From NCBI RefSeq assembly GCF_900698965.1, contig NZ_LR217725.1:434001-498000 (forward strand): a stretch of DNA of 64,000 nt, in the 5' to 3' direction. Source of the DNA: Erwinia_E haradaeae_A. Its GTDB lineage: Bacteria; Pseudomonadota; Gammaproteobacteria; Enterobacterales; Enterobacteriaceae. Shown here piece after piece: positions 1-9,928 of this stretch. How positions within the stretch are numbered: the first letter of the stretch is position 1; each line of letters begins with the position of its first letter. The notes beneath the pieces were generated by a model. It searched no databases. It was not told where the DNA came from and saw only the letters and a program-made list of their open reading frames with translations. A program made the translations under genes and the position numbers.

Positions 1-1
1 T

Positions 2-316
2 ACCGTAATTGCATTAACTGCGATATTTGGTATTGGCAAAAACCGTTCACAGTTTATTTGCAGATCAACGGGTATTGCTGAACATGTTAAGATCAGAGAT
101 CTACCCGAAGAGAAACTTGACATGCTTCGTGATGCAGTGGCAAAATTTGTTGTTGAAGGTGATCTGCGTCGTGAAGTCACCATGAGCATTAAGCGTCTTA
201 TGGATCTTGGGTGTTATCGTGGATTGCGTCATCGCCGCAGTCTTCCAGTTCACGGTCAACGAACAAAGACTAACGCTAGGACGCGCAAGGGTCCGCGTAA
301 ACCGATCAAGAAATAA
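2..316 (+). CDS. rpsM: 30S ribosomal protein S13, 5' end cut by window edge
   Basis: The reading frame is open from base 2, so the gene begins before the window; about the first 15 codons are missing. The visible 104 residues match the body of S13, a head protein of the small subunit that contacts tRNA and the central protuberance of the 50S. Seen here are the helix-two-turn-helix region near the start, the MSIKRLMDLGCYRGLRHRR block, and the basic tail ending GPRKPIKK, all family hallmarks. It is the first visible gene of the alpha operon, 16 bases ahead of rpsK. An internal ATG at 122 would give only a fragment and is not the true start. Confidence 0.97.
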   Translation, partial: TVIALTAIFGIGKNRSQFICRSTGIAEHVKIRDLPEEKLDMLRDAVAKFVVEGDLRREVTMSIKRLMDLGCYRGLRHRRSLPVHGQRTKTNARTRKGPRKPIKK

Positions 317-332
317 TCTGGATAATTAAATA

Positions 333-722
333 ATGACTAAGGTACCGGTTCGTTCACGTAAGCGAGTAAAAAAACAACTCTCTGATGGAGTAGCTCATAT
401 TCATGCCTCCTTTAACAATACTATTGTCACCATCACGGATCGTCAGGGTAATGCATTAGGTTGGGCAACAGCTGGTGGGTCTGGTTTTCGTGGTTCTCGT
501 AAATCTACGCCATTTGCTGCACAAGTTGCTGCAGAACACTGTGCAGAATCTGTAAAGGATTATGGTATTAAAAATTTAGAGGTAATGGTTAAAGGACCAG
601 GTCCGGGTCGCGAATCAACTATTCGCGCTCTCAATGCTGCTGGTTTTCGTATTACAAATATTACCGATGTAACCCCAATCCCACATAACGGTTGTCGTCC
701 ACCCAAGAAACGTCGAGTTTAA
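333..722 (+). CDS. rpsK: 30S ribosomal protein S11
   Basis: S11 sits on the platform of the small subunit and lines the mRNA exit/E site with S7 and S18. The 129-residue product equals the family length and carries the IHASFNNTIVTITDRQGN and GGSGFRGSRKSTPFAAQ blocks, the GPGPGRE loop and the basic C-terminus ending CRPPKKRRV. It lies between rpsM and rpsD in the standard alpha-operon order, so translation is probably coupled and under S4 feedback as in other enterobacteria (inference; the S4 target lies upstream of the window). Confidence 0.98.
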   Translation: MTKVPVRSRKRVKKQLSDGVAHIHASFNNTIVTITDRQGNALGWATAGGSGFRGSRKSTPFAAQVAAEHCAESVKDYGIKNLEVMVKGPGPGRESTIRALNAAGFRITNITDVTPIPHNGCRPPKKRRV

Positions 723-754
723 CATTTCTTTTTAAGGAAGATTGGAGAAAGAAA

Positions 755-1375
755 ATGGCAAGATATTTGGGTCCGACACTAAAGATTAGTCGTCGCGAAG
801 GCACAGACCTATTTCTCAAGTCTGGTGTGCGCGCAATTGACACAAAATGTAATTTAGAGCAAGCCCCTGGTCAGCATGGAGCCCATACAAAACGTCTATC
901 AGACTACGGAATTCAATTACGTGAAAAACAGAAAGTTCGCCGTATGTATGGGATACTAGAGCGCCAATTTCGCAATTATTATAAAGAAGCGGCTCGATTA
1001 CGAGGTAATACTGGCGATAATTTATTATCGCTCTTAGAAGGTCGTTTAGATAATGTAGTGTATCGTATGGGTTTTGGTGCTACACGTTCTGAGGCGCGAC
1101 AGTTAGTTAGCCATAAAGCCATTATGGTAAACAGACGAGTAGTAAATATTGCTTCTTATCAGGTATCATTAAACGATGTTATTAGCATTCGAGATAAAGC
1201 CAAAAAACAATCTCGTGTCAAAGCCGCATTAGAACTAGCAAATCAGCGTGAACAACCAACGTGGTTAGCTGTTGATGTTACAAAAATGGAAGGGGTATTT
1301 AAACATGTTCCGGAACGTACTGATCTTACTGCAGATATCAATGAACACCTTATCGTCGAACTTTACTCTAAGTAA
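755..1375 (+). CDS. rpsD: 30S ribosomal protein S4
   Basis: S4 is a primary 16S-binding protein of the 30S body and, in enterobacteria, the translational repressor of the alpha operon. The ATG at 755 gives MARYLGPTLKISRREGTDLF and 206 residues, exactly the family length. The frame is open further upstream to 692, overlapping rpsK, but a GGAGA-type Shine-Dalgarno lies just before 755 and homology starts there. The S4 RNA-binding fold covers roughly residues 95-155 (GRLDNVVYRMGFGATRSEAR). Spacing to rpsK is 32 bases and to rpoA 23 bases. Confidence 0.98.
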   Translation: MARYLGPTLKISRREGTDLFLKSGVRAIDTKCNLEQAPGQHGAHTKRLSDYGIQLREKQKVRRMYGILERQFRNYYKEAARLRGNTGDNLLSLLEGRLDNVVYRMGFGATRSEARQLVSHKAIMVNRRVVNIASYQVSLNDVISIRDKAKKQSRVKAALELANQREQPTWLAVDVTKMEGVFKHVPERTDLTADINEHLIVELYSK

Positions 1376-1398
1376 AGTAGTATTTAAGAGAGGACATA

Positions 1399-2400
1399 AT
1401 GCAGGGTTCTGTGACTAAATTTTTAAAACCGCGACTAGTAGATATTGAACAAATTAGCTCAACGCATGCTAAAGTGACCCTTGAACCATTAGAGCGTGGT
1501 TTTGGTCATACACTAGGTAACGCACTGCGCCGTATTTTATTATCATCAATGCCTGGTTGTGCGGTGACAGAGGTCGAAATTGACGGTGTATTGCATGAAT
1601 ATAGCACAAAAGAGGGTGTTAAAGAAGATATTCTGGAAATTCTTCTGAATTTGAAAGAACTAGCAATTATAATATATGACAAAGATGAGGTTATTCTTAC
1701 GTTATGTAAGTCAGGCGTTGGTCCAGTCACTGCGGCGGATATTGCTCATCACGAAGATGTTAAAATCGTTCATTTGAAACATTTAATTTGCAACTTAACG
1801 CATGAGCACGCTAGTATTAGTATTCGGATGAAAGTACAACGTGGTCGTGGTTATATCCCTGCTTCTTCTCGTGTGAAGATCGAAGAAGATGTGCGCACAC
1901 TTGGTCGACTATTGGTCGACGCTTGTTATAGCCCAGTAGATCGTATAGCCTATAATGTTGAATCAGCACGTGTAGAACAGAGGACTGACTTAGATAAATT
2001 AGTCATAGAAATTGAAACAAATGGCACTATTGATCCAGAAGAAGCAATCCGACGAGCAGCTACTATTTTATCAGAACAACTAGAAGCCTTCATTGATTTA
2101 CGTGATGTCAGCCATCCTGAAACCAAAGAAGAAAAACCAGAATTTGAGCCGATTTTATTACGTCCAGTCGATGATCTAGAGTTAACTGTTCGTTCTGCCA
2201 ATTGTCTTAAAGCGGAAGCTATTCACTATATTGGTGATCTAGTACAGCGTACAGAGGTGGAACTTTTAAAGACGCCTAATCTCGGTAAAAAGTCTCTGAC
2301 TGAAATTAAAGATGTTCTAGCAACCCGTAATTTATCTTTAGGAATGCGATTAGACAATTGGCCTCCAGAATTATTAATAAATAACCTCATTATAAATTAA
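1399..2400 (+). CDS. rpoA: RNA polymerase alpha subunit
   Basis: The alpha dimer nucleates assembly of RNA polymerase; its C-terminal domain binds UP elements and activators. Length is 333 residues against 329 in E. coli. The N-terminal assembly domain (GFGHTLGNALRRILLSS) and the complete alpha-CTD (VDDLELTVRSANCLKAEAIH, then NLGKKSLTEIKDVL) are both present, so contacts with UP elements and regulators appear kept despite genome reduction. The extreme C-terminus differs (ends LLINNLIIN) and is slightly extended. A GAGAGGAC Shine-Dalgarno precedes the ATG. It is the fourth gene of the alpha operon. Confidence 0.98.
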   Translation: MQGSVTKFLKPRLVDIEQISSTHAKVTLEPLERGFGHTLGNALRRILLSSMPGCAVTEVEIDGVLHEYSTKEGVKEDILEILLNLKELAIIIYDKDEVILTLCKSGVGPVTAADIAHHEDVKIVHLKHLICNLTHEHASISIRMKVQRGRGYIPASSRVKIEEDVRTLGRLLVDACYSPVDRIAYNVESARVEQRTDLDKLVIEIETNGTIDPEEAIRRAATILSEQLEAFIDLRDVSHPETKEEKPEFEPILLRPVDDLELTVRSANCLKAEAIHYIGDLVQRTEVELLKTPNLGKKSLTEIKDVLATRNLSLGMRLDNWPPELLINNLIIN

Positions 2401-2423
2401 GCCCTTATTGAGAAGGAAAAGTT

Positions 2424-2795
2424 ATGAGACACCGCAAGATCGGTCGTCAACTGAATCGTAACAGCAGCCATCGAAAGGCCATGTTTCGAAATATCGCTAT
2501 CTCTTTAATACATCATGAGTTTATTAAAACAACTGTTCCAAAAGCAAAAGAGCTCCGCCGCATTCTTGAGCCCCTGATTACACTGTCTAAAATTGATAGT
2601 GTCTCTAATCGTCGTTTAGTATTTGCTCGTATTCGTAATAATGAGATGGTTGCAAAATTATTTACTAAGCTAGGCCCCCGTTTTATAAATAGATCTGGCG
2701 GGTACACAAGAATTTTAAAATGCGGTTTTCGATTAGGTGATAATGCCTCGATGGCGTATATTGAACTTATGGATCGTCATAAAAATCAAGACTGA
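2424..2795 (+). CDS. rplQ: 50S ribosomal protein L17
   Basis: L17 lies at the rim of the peptide exit tunnel side of the large subunit. The product has 123 residues against 127 in E. coli. It begins MRHRKIGRQLNRNSSHRKAM, the family signature, and ends in the ELMDR motif followed by a short tail. An AGAAGGAAAAG Shine-Dalgarno precedes it. It is the last gene of the alpha operon, followed by a long hairpin. Confidence 0.97.
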   Translation: MRHRKIGRQLNRNSSHRKAMFRNIAISLIHHEFIKTTVPKAKELRRILEPLITLSKIDSVSNRRLVFARIRNNEMVAKLFTKLGPRFINRSGGYTRILKCGFRLGDNASMAYIELMDRHKNQD

Positions 2796-2813
2796 ATTAT
2801 GCTGTGCGTTATG

Positions 2814-2883
2814 ATAACTGATTTGTGTTAGGATGGTTTTTCTCCTCTATAGCGAAAAACCATCCTGTCGATTGATCAGTTAT
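2814..2883 (+). terminator. nested terminator-like hairpin after rplQ
   Basis: A perfect 13-bp inverted repeat (2830-2842 with 2854-2866, 11-nt loop) is nested in an outer 9-bp repeat (2814-2822 with 2875-2883). It starts 18 bases after the rplQ stop and closes the alpha operon. The 5' arm ends in a T-run, but no T-run follows the 3' arm, so it is not a textbook intrinsic terminator. Confidence 0.6.
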
Positions 2884-2988
2884 ATCGCACGACAGAAAAT
2901 AATATGGAATGGTAGATTGCATATATTGTTATTTTTATCTTTAAAGGTAAATAATATAACTATTGATACAAACAGTTGAGTCTACATA

Positions 2989-3330
2989 ATGAAGTGTAGT
3001 CAGCGAACAAATACTACTATCTCAGTCGCTCGTGACGAACAGGGGTACTTAATATCCTTGGGCGATTGGAGTGAGGATCTTGCAAAAGAACTCGCAAGAG
3101 AGGAAAAAATTGAGCTTAGCACTGCGCATTGGGAGATTATCTATTTTGTACATAGATTTTATTTAGAATTCAATGTTTCTCCCACAGTGCGTATGCTAGT
3201 TCAAGCTATAAAAAAACAGTATGGTAGAGAATACGGAAATAGCCGTTATCTTTTCCGGTTATTTCCAAAAGGTCCAGCAAAACAAGCAACTAAAATTGCT
3301 GGACTACCTAAACCTGTAAGGTGTCTATAA
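2989..3330 (+). CDS. tusE: sulfur-relay protein TusE (DsrC family)
   Basis: TusE takes sulfur from the TusBCD complex and hands it, with MnmA, to U34 of tRNAs for Lys, Glu and Gln (mnm5s2U). The 113-residue product matches DsrC/TusE over its whole C-terminal two thirds: HWEIIYFVHRFYLEFN, SPTVRML, GNSRYLFRLFPKGPAKQA and the flexible end GLPKPVRCL. The active-site cysteine is the penultimate residue, Cys112, as required. The N-terminus is more diverged. The gene stands alone; its partners are not in this window. Confidence 0.95.
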   Translation: MKCSQRTNTTISVARDEQGYLISLGDWSEDLAKELAREEKIELSTAHWEIIYFVHRFYLEFNVSPTVRMLVQAIKKQYGREYGNSRYLFRLFPKGPAKQATKIAGLPKPVRCL

Positions 3331-4442
3331 ATATCCATTGCATTTCTCATTACTAATAGATAATTATTTCTCTAACAAAGAACAGGAGATGGTTGTATAT
3401 TTTAGTGCGTGTAGAAATTTAATAATTTTTATTACTTTAATAAACAACAAACCTTAAAAACATCGGTGTAAATATTAATGTCAGCTAGTCTTTGTCCTTA
3501 CAGATATATTTTGTATTAATTAATATTCATACACTGCATTAATGTATATAGAATGCTCATGCTAAAAATTTTGCTTTCTCATTTTTTACTTTTGTGCACA
3601 CCGTATGATAATGGGGTCGCCTAGGTGTTTACTATATTGATCATTATATGAATACACAATTCATGCGTAATAGAGTGATATAAAAATCAAAACGAAGAAA
3701 AGCAAAACTGTTTTACCATATAGTTATTAGGTATATCTATTGAGATTGATCTGGAACATAAAATCTACAAGGTTCAGTAAATTATCTAACACTTTAGCTG
3801 AACACATGACTAGAAGAAACTGAATTTAAATAATCTAGGTATAGATTAATAATTTGAATCATCACTGGATAAACAAATACAGGCCGCTGATATTTAGAGA
3901 GTATTGTGATATCGTTATAACATTTATGAGTCTAATATATGCTTATCCATATAGTCTTAATAAGATGCAATGACTAAACTTCTCTGGCGTATATATGAGT
4001 ATACATTCTTAAATAGATAACATTTTATGAATTTTATTCTATTATCTTTCTGTTAATATGTCTCAAACTGTCATCGTCTCTACTGTGACAGTATTTTTAA
4101 GAATGTTACATTGATAGAATATATGCATTATTTGTTAATACCAAACATTAGTAGACTTATGTATCTTAGGCTTTTGTTCGGTATATTGAGTATATATTGA
4201 GCGGAGCATTAACCTAAATCTTTAACTTTTGTTCTTAATGCATTAATCGCAGTTCTATGTATTGTACTTTATCCTAAAGTTTATTTCATAAGGGTAGATT
4301 ATTGATGGATTATAGTCTTAATAGTATCTATAACTGATAGGCCATCGCTATATTTTCGTCTCTTGTGTCGCAACTATTTAGTTCGCTAACATTAACTCTG
4401 TTATACAATACAATCAATCTGAATCTAGCGTGGAGTGTTGAA
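3331..4442. other. non-coding gap tusE-hldE
   Basis: About 1.1 kb of AT-rich DNA with no supportable gene. A 7-bp hairpin (4067-4073 with 4086-4092) followed by five Ts might be an orphan terminator. The hldE frame is open upstream to a GTG at 4365, but homology starts at 4443. Probably eroded coding DNA (inference). Confidence 0.6.
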
Positions 4443-5882
4443 ATGAAAAATACCCTGCCTGACTTTAAAGATTTAAAAATCTTAGTCGTGGGGGATGTGA
4501 TGTTAGATCGTTATTGGTATGGTCCAACTTATCGAATTTCTCCTGAAGCACCGGTTCCAGTAGTTAAAGTCAGTAGTGTAAAAGAATTCCCCGGTGGTGC
4601 AGCTAACGTTGCTATTAATATCGCAACACTTGGCGCCAAGGTTTATCTAATTGGTTTAATTGGAGAGGATTATGAAGGTCAAGTGTTGATGGAATCCCTA
4701 GCCAATAGCAACGTATATTGCCATTGTGTTTCTATTGCCGAACGCCCCACTATGATTAAATTACGTGTACTCTCACGTAATCAGCAACTGATTCGTATAG
4801 ATTTTGAGGAAGAATCTAAAGAAAACATTGATCATTCTCTTATTGAGAATCAAATTAGGCAGTTTTTACCCCAGGTAAGTGTAATGATTTTATCTGACTA
4901 TGCCAAAGGGGCTCTGACTAGTGTACAAAATATCATCGGTTTGGCGCGTCAAAAAAATGTTCTGACTTTAGTAGATCCCAAAGGTAAAGATTTTTCCCGT
5001 TATTGTGGCGCCACTCTTCTTACGCCTACCTTGCATGAATTTGAAGAAGTAGTTGGACAATGCTCCAGCGAAAATGATATTATTAAAAGAGGCATGGCAT
5101 TATTAAAACAGTATGCCATCTCTGCATTATTAATTACTCGTTCAGAGCACGGGATGACCTTATTGCAACCTGAGAAAGCACCTTTTTATATGCCCACCCA
5201 AGCACAGGAAGTTTTTGATGTGACTGGTGCTGGGGATACGGTTATTGCTGTTATAGCAAGTTCTTTAGCGGCTGGTAGAACTCTAGAAGAGAGTTGTATA
5301 CTTGCTAATGCAGCTGCAGGCGTGGTAGTTGGTAAAATTGGCACCTCAACGGTTTCGCTAAAAGAGCTCAAAAAAGCAATGGTAACCAGATCAGAGACAG
5401 ATTGTGGAGTGGTACATAAAGCACAGTTGATTGTTGCAGTTAGTAAAGCAAGGCAATGCGGTGAAACAATTGTCATGACTAATGGTGTTTTTGATATTTT
5501 ACATGCCGGGCATATTTCTTATCTTGTTAGTGCAAAAAAGTTAGGTGATCGACTCATTGTTGCAGTGAATAGTGACGCTTCAACTAGTCGTCTCAAGGGG
5601 GTATCTCGACCAGTTAATTCACTAATGAATCGCATGCATGTCTTAAGTGCTCTTGCAATGGTAGACTGGGTGGTTAGTTTTGAAGAGGATACTCCGCAGA
5701 AGATTATTACAGACATACTACCTGATATTTTAGTTAAAGGAGGAGATTACCAACATAACATTGAAGATATTGCGGGTAGTCAAGAAGTTTTGGCCAATGG
5801 CGGGGATGTGCGAATTCTACACTTTCAAGAAGGTATCAGTACAAGCAATATCATTAAAAAAATAATTTCATTATCTATCTAA
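4443..5882 (+). CDS. hldE: bifunctional heptose-7-P kinase / heptose-1-P adenylyltransferase
   Basis: HldE makes ADP-heptose for the LPS inner core: D-glycero-beta-D-manno-heptose-7-P is phosphorylated to the 1,7-bisphosphate, then the 1-phosphate is adenylylated. The 479-residue product (477 in E. coli) keeps both halves. The PfkB-family kinase covers about residues 1-318, with GDVMLDRYWYG near the start and the catalytic GAGDT at 262-266. The nucleotidyltransferase covers about 345-479, with GVFDILHAGH at 348-357. The start was set at ATG 4443, preceded by GGAG; the upstream GTG at 4365 would add 26 residues without homology. With lpxM and lptE nearby it argues that LPS is still built. Confidence 0.96.
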   Translation: MKNTLPDFKDLKILVVGDVMLDRYWYGPTYRISPEAPVPVVKVSSVKEFPGGAANVAINIATLGAKVYLIGLIGEDYEGQVLMESLANSNVYCHCVSIAERPTMIKLRVLSRNQQLIRIDFEEESKENIDHSLIENQIRQFLPQVSVMILSDYAKGALTSVQNIIGLARQKNVLTLVDPKGKDFSRYCGATLLTPTLHEFEEVVGQCSSENDIIKRGMALLKQYAISALLITRSEHGMTLLQPEKAPFYMPTQAQEVFDVTGAGDTVIAVIASSLAAGRTLEESCILANAAAGVVVGKIGTSTVSLKELKKAMVTRSETDCGVVHKAQLIVAVSKARQCGETIVMTNGVFDILHAGHISYLVSAKKLGDRLIVAVNSDASTSRLKGVSRPVNSLMNRMHVLSALAMVDWVVSFEEDTPQKIITDILPDILVKGGDYQHNIEDIAGSQEVLANGGDVRILHFQEGISTSNIIKKIISLSI

Positions 5883-5904
5883 ATATAGATAATTGGATTT
5901 TTTT
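5870..5904 (+). terminator. possible intrinsic terminator of hldE
   Basis: A 9-bp inverted repeat (5870-5878 with 5885-5893, 6-nt loop) spans the hldE stop codon and is followed by seven Ts at 5898-5904. The stem is all A/T except one pair, so its stability is doubtful. Confidence 0.45.
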
Positions 5905-7106
5905 AAAAGCATTACTGGTAATGATCTTTTGACAACCTTAACATATTGTGTAGAGTTTGTGTGATGTAAAATCTATAGCATGATCGTCACATAAGTGACT
6001 ATACTTATCTTTATTTTGTTTAATATTCGAGATATTACAAAATTTTTCATCTATATGATATATGGAAGTGCTTGTTGTTTATATTCAGAGCTTTCTGAAT
6101 TAACATTACAACTATATCGGTCTAATTTGAATATCTCTAAAACTGTATAATAATAGAGTGAAGACATGCTTGTATCGTTATCAACCTTATCAACCTTATC
6201 AACCTTATCAACCAATAAAAATTCATGCTTTAATGAATCTTTATTATGTGTATCGCTTTTAATTTGTAGATCGCTGATTAATAATAGATATTATATCATA
6301 TCATTACCATGTAGGTGTGAAATAAGTATGACATTTTTTGAACAAGCGCTTTAAATACTAAAGATTATCTTATTGTGTTGAAGATGAACAATTTTTGCTA
6401 GAAAAAATTGTTTACATGAATAAAAATCTAGATTTTCCAGGAATATTTTAGAAAACTAATGTAGTTAGTATGATTTATATCATGAAAAGCTACACTAAGT
6501 ATTAGTATAGCGCCTTTTTTCTAAATTGATTGATATCTTGTTGAAAAGATAAGTCAAATTTTTATTTAATACAGTTCAAGCATGTATAAATTACATTTAA
6601 AGATTATATAGATGATGTCTTTATAAAAAACAAAAGCATATCTAAAAGATATCTTATATACTGTATAGTATATTTAGCTGTACTTTTTTATTATGAATGC
6701 TATTAAATATATCACTAGCGTAGGATATTTATTCGAAATGTTATCAGATAATAATCTGATAGCGGCGCGAGCTGGGAGTGAGCTAGGATATATAATGCGA
6801 GATAATATAGCTGAAATCTGTGTTAGTGCTGCTCGAAATTCTATCTAACGCTTTAAATTACTTTACATAAAACTTACTAAGCAGGTTATACACAACCATT
6901 AATAAATTAAGATCTATTTCACTACCATGCATAGCAGTATACCATACTGTATATTGCATAAAAAATACACAATCATGTGTGGTAGTAGCGGTTTTAAAAT
7001 ATTGTTTTTATAGTTATCACGACAGCTTATATTGAAATAATACCAATTATATTACTATCATGTATTATTGAATGATAGATTATTTTCCTAACATCAGGGT
7101 TGTATG
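5883..7106. other. non-coding gap hldE-prlC
   Basis: About 1.2 kb with no recognised gene. It holds a four-copy 9-bp tandem repeat (6178-6213), an 8-bp hairpin (6742-6749 with 6754-6761) and a locally GC-richer patch around 6762-6850 that I could not assign to any RNA or gene. The open frame at 6166-6354 is mostly the translated 9-bp repeat and is not accepted. Confidence 0.6.
6178..6213. repeat. 9-bp tandem repeat, 4 copies
   Basis: Four perfect head-to-tail copies of TTATCAACC. The unit resembles a DnaA box (TTATNCACA) only in its first half and is not a match. Confidence 0.9.
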
Positions 7107-9167
7107 ATGACTAATCCTTTGCTTTCTTCTTTTGTTCTTCCTCCCTTTGCTTCTATTAAGGCCGAGCATATTGTTCCAGCTATGAAGCATGTTATACACG
7201 AGTGTCGAGAGGTAGTAAAAAAAATAATATCTCAATGCGGTCCATATGATTGGGACCATTTAGTACAGCCTTTAATAGAGGCAGACGATTATCTAAGTCG
7301 TGTCTTTTCTCCTATTAGCCACCTAAACTTAGTAAAAAATAATCCTGCATTACGCTTAGCGTATGAGGAAGTGCTAGAGATGTTATCTGAATATAGTGCT
7401 TGGGTTGGTCAAAATGAAGCGTTATATCAAGCATATTGCAAACTTAAAGATAATACTGCTATCTATCAATCGTTAAATATCGAACAAAAAAAATTTATAG
7501 ATAATACTCTTCGGGACTTTAAGCTTTCTGGAATAGGATTATCAGAGGTAGAGAAGCATCGTTATAAAGAAATCTCTGTGCGCCTATCTGTTCTGTCTTC
7601 GACTTACAGTAATAACGTTCTTGATTCTACCATGGGGTGGAGCACAGTAATCACAGATCAAAATAAGATAAGCGGTATACCAGAGAATTCCTTGGAGGCC
7701 ATGAAATTACAAGCACAAGCCATAAACCAGAATGGATGGCGCTTAACATTAGATATAACCAGCTATTTACCAGTGATAACTTACTGTGATAATAGAACAA
7801 TGCGTAAAGAGATCTATTATGCTTACTCGACGCGCGCTTCCGATCAGGGACAAAATGCTGGTAAGTGGGACAATACATTAATAATGGATGAAATATTAGC
7901 TTTACGCTGTGAATTAGCTACAATGCTTGGTTTTTCATCTTATGCCGAGCAGTCATTGGTTATGAAAATGGCAAAAAACCCAGATCAAGTGATTAGTTTT
8001 TTAAATGATCTAGCAAAACGTGTGCATTTACAAGCAGAGCAAGAATTAAAGCAATTGCGTATATTTTCAGAAAAAGAATATAATATTAACGATCTACAGC
8101 CGTGGGATATAGCTTTTTTTAGTGAAAAGCAAAAGCAGCATTTGTATAATATTTCTGATGAACAGTTACGTCCTTATTTTCCAGAGAATCTCGTTCTGAA
8201 TGGACTATTTAAAATAGTTGAAAATATCTACGGTATCACAACTATAGAGCGCTATGATGTTGAGGTATATCATGAAGATGTTCGATTCTTTGAGTTGTTT
8301 GATGAAAATAAAGTAATGCGTGGTAGTTTTTTTCTCGATTTATATGTGAGGGATCATAAGTGTGGTGGGGCATGGATGGATGACTGTGTAAGTCAGATGC
8401 GTAGATCAGACGGTAGTTTACAAAAACCAATAGCGTATATAACTTGTAATTTTCATCGTCCATATAACAAAGAGGTAGCGCTTTTTACTCATCAGGAAGT
8501 CATTACGCTATTTCATGAGTATGGTCACGGTTTACATCATATGTTAACGCGCATTGAAACACGCGGCGTATCTGGTATTCATGGTATACCATGGGATGCA
8601 GTTGAAATGCCTAGTCAATTAATGGAAAATTGGTGTTGGCGGCCAGAAGCGTTAGCGTTAATCTCTGGTCATTATCAAACTGGAGAGGCATTACCACAAA
8701 TATTTTTAGATAAGCTATTAGCACTAAAAAACTATCAAATAGCATTATCCATACAAAAACAACTAGTACTTTCTTTATTTGATTTTCGCTTGCACATGAA
8801 GTATGAATCAAATAAAGGTATAAAAATTGTAGAGTTATTTCAAGATATTAAAAATCAGATATCTGCGATACCAGAACCAAAATGGAGTCGCTTTCCTAAT
8901 GCATTTAACCATATCTTTTCTGGTAGCTACGCAGCAGGCTACTATAGTTATTTATGGGCGCATGTCTTAGCTTCAGACGTTTGGTCGCGTTTTGAGATGG
9001 AGGGTGTGTTTAATCGAGATACTGGGCGGTCACTTTTAGAACATATTCTAACACGCGGTGGGTCTGAAAACCCCATGATTTTGTTCTATCGTTTCCTTGG
9101 TCGTAAGCCAAAAATAGATACAATGTTAGAGCAGTATGGCATAACATCTATAAATAATAAAATATAA
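7107..9167 (+). CDS. prlC: oligopeptidase A (M3 metallopeptidase)
   Basis: Cytoplasmic zinc endopeptidase of the thimet family that degrades short peptides, including cleaved signal peptides. The 686-residue product is close to the 680 of E. coli. The zinc site HEYGH is present within LFHEYGHGLHHMLTR, followed by the conserved AVEMPSQLMENW segment that supplies the third ligand. Two ATGs are in tandem at 7104 and 7107. The second gives MTNPLL exactly as in the family and has better spacing from the AGGG at about 7096. Only 8 bases separate the stop from rsmJ, so the two are co-transcribed, as in E. coli. Confidence 0.96.
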   Translation: MTNPLLSSFVLPPFASIKAEHIVPAMKHVIHECREVVKKIISQCGPYDWDHLVQPLIEADDYLSRVFSPISHLNLVKNNPALRLAYEEVLEMLSEYSAWVGQNEALYQAYCKLKDNTAIYQSLNIEQKKFIDNTLRDFKLSGIGLSEVEKHRYKEISVRLSVLSSTYSNNVLDSTMGWSTVITDQNKISGIPENSLEAMKLQAQAINQNGWRLTLDITSYLPVITYCDNRTMRKEIYYAYSTRASDQGQNAGKWDNTLIMDEILALRCELATMLGFSSYAEQSLVMKMAKNPDQVISFLNDLAKRVHLQAEQELKQLRIFSEKEYNINDLQPWDIAFFSEKQKQHLYNISDEQLRPYFPENLVLNGLFKIVENIYGITTIERYDVEVYHEDVRFFELFDENKVMRGSFFLDLYVRDHKCGGAWMDDCVSQMRRSDGSLQKPIAYITCNFHRPYNKEVALFTHQEVITLFHEYGHGLHHMLTRIETRGVSGIHGIPWDAVEMPSQLMENWCWRPEALALISGHYQTGEALPQIFLDKLLALKNYQIALSIQKQLVLSLFDFRLHMKYESNKGIKIVELFQDIKNQISAIPEPKWSRFPNAFNHIFSGSYAAGYYSYLWAHVLASDVWSRFEMEGVFNRDTGRSLLEHILTRGGSENPMILFYRFLGRKPKIDTMLEQYGITSINNKI

Positions 9168-9175
9168 GTTATTTT

Positions 9176-9928
9176 ATGCGTATTGGTTTACTAGACGAAT
9201 CGGGTATAATAAATGGAAATAATCTATCAGCTTTAGCCGCTCGTTGGAAGCTAGAACATGATAATAACACTGTAATGGCTTTAGTAATGAAGCCATCTCA
9301 TCTTGAATTACAAAAGCGCAATGAACCTGCATTGGGTGGTATATTAGTAAATTTTTCTTCTAAGACACAATCATATAGACGTAAATTTGGGGGTGGAATA
9401 GAAGAATCCATCTCAAAAGCTGTCGGTATAACGAGAGAGCATTTTCCAAGCATATTAGATGCCACTGCAGGATTAGCGCGTGATGCCTTCGTGCTAGCTT
9501 CATGCGGCTGTCGAGTTCAGATGTTAGAGCGTAATCCAGTGATTCTAGCGCTATTAGAAGATGGTTTAAGACGGGGCTATGCTGATTTAGAGATTGGATC
9601 ATGGTTACGTGAGCGTTTAATTTTGCTTAATCCTGATGGTTTACTAGTTTTTAGTAAGATCTCTCCACAACCAGATGTCGTATACCTCGACCCTATGTAC
9701 CCGAAAAATAAAAAAAGTGCTCTAGCAAAAAAAGAAATGCGCATATTACAATGCCTAGTAGGTCAAGACGAAGACTCAGATGAGCTATTGAAACCTGCGC
9801 GTGCTCTTGCAAAACAACGTGTAGTAGTAAAGCGTCCAAATTATGCGAAAGCATTAGCAGGAATGATCACTAATAAGTCTATAAAAACTAAAAAGCATCG
9901 TTTTGACATTTACCCCCCCAGTAACTAA
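9176..9928 (+). CDS. rsmJ: 16S rRNA m2G1516 methyltransferase RsmJ
   Basis: SAM-dependent methylase that modifies G1516 in helix 45 region of 16S rRNA. The 250 residues equal the E. coli length. It shows the RRKFGGG block, the SAM-binding DATAGLARDAFVLAS motif, MLERNP, and VVYLDPMYP in the catalytic loop; the conserved RFDIY end is kept. It lies directly behind prlC and is presumably translated by coupling, since no strong Shine-Dalgarno is seen before the ATG. Confidence 0.95.
   Translation: MRIGLLDESGIINGNNLSALAARWKLEHDNNTVMALVMKPSHLELQKRNEPALGGILVNFSSKTQSYRRKFGGGIEESISKAVGITREHFPSILDATAGLARDAFVLASCGCRVQMLERNPVILALLEDGLRRGYADLEIGSWLRERLILLNPDGLLVFSKISPQPDVVYLDPMYPKNKKSALAKKEMRILQCLVGQDEDSDELLKPARALAKQRVVVKRPNYAKALAGMITNKSIKTKKHRFDIYPPSN

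Noticed and set aside
6762..6850. GC-richer patch that suggested a tRNA or small RNA
   Set aside because: No D-, anticodon- or T-arm consensus and no cloverleaf could be built by eye.
7651..8811. Antisense open frames inside prlC and similar shadows in other genes
   Set aside because: They overlap strongly conserved genes on the other strand and show no homology.
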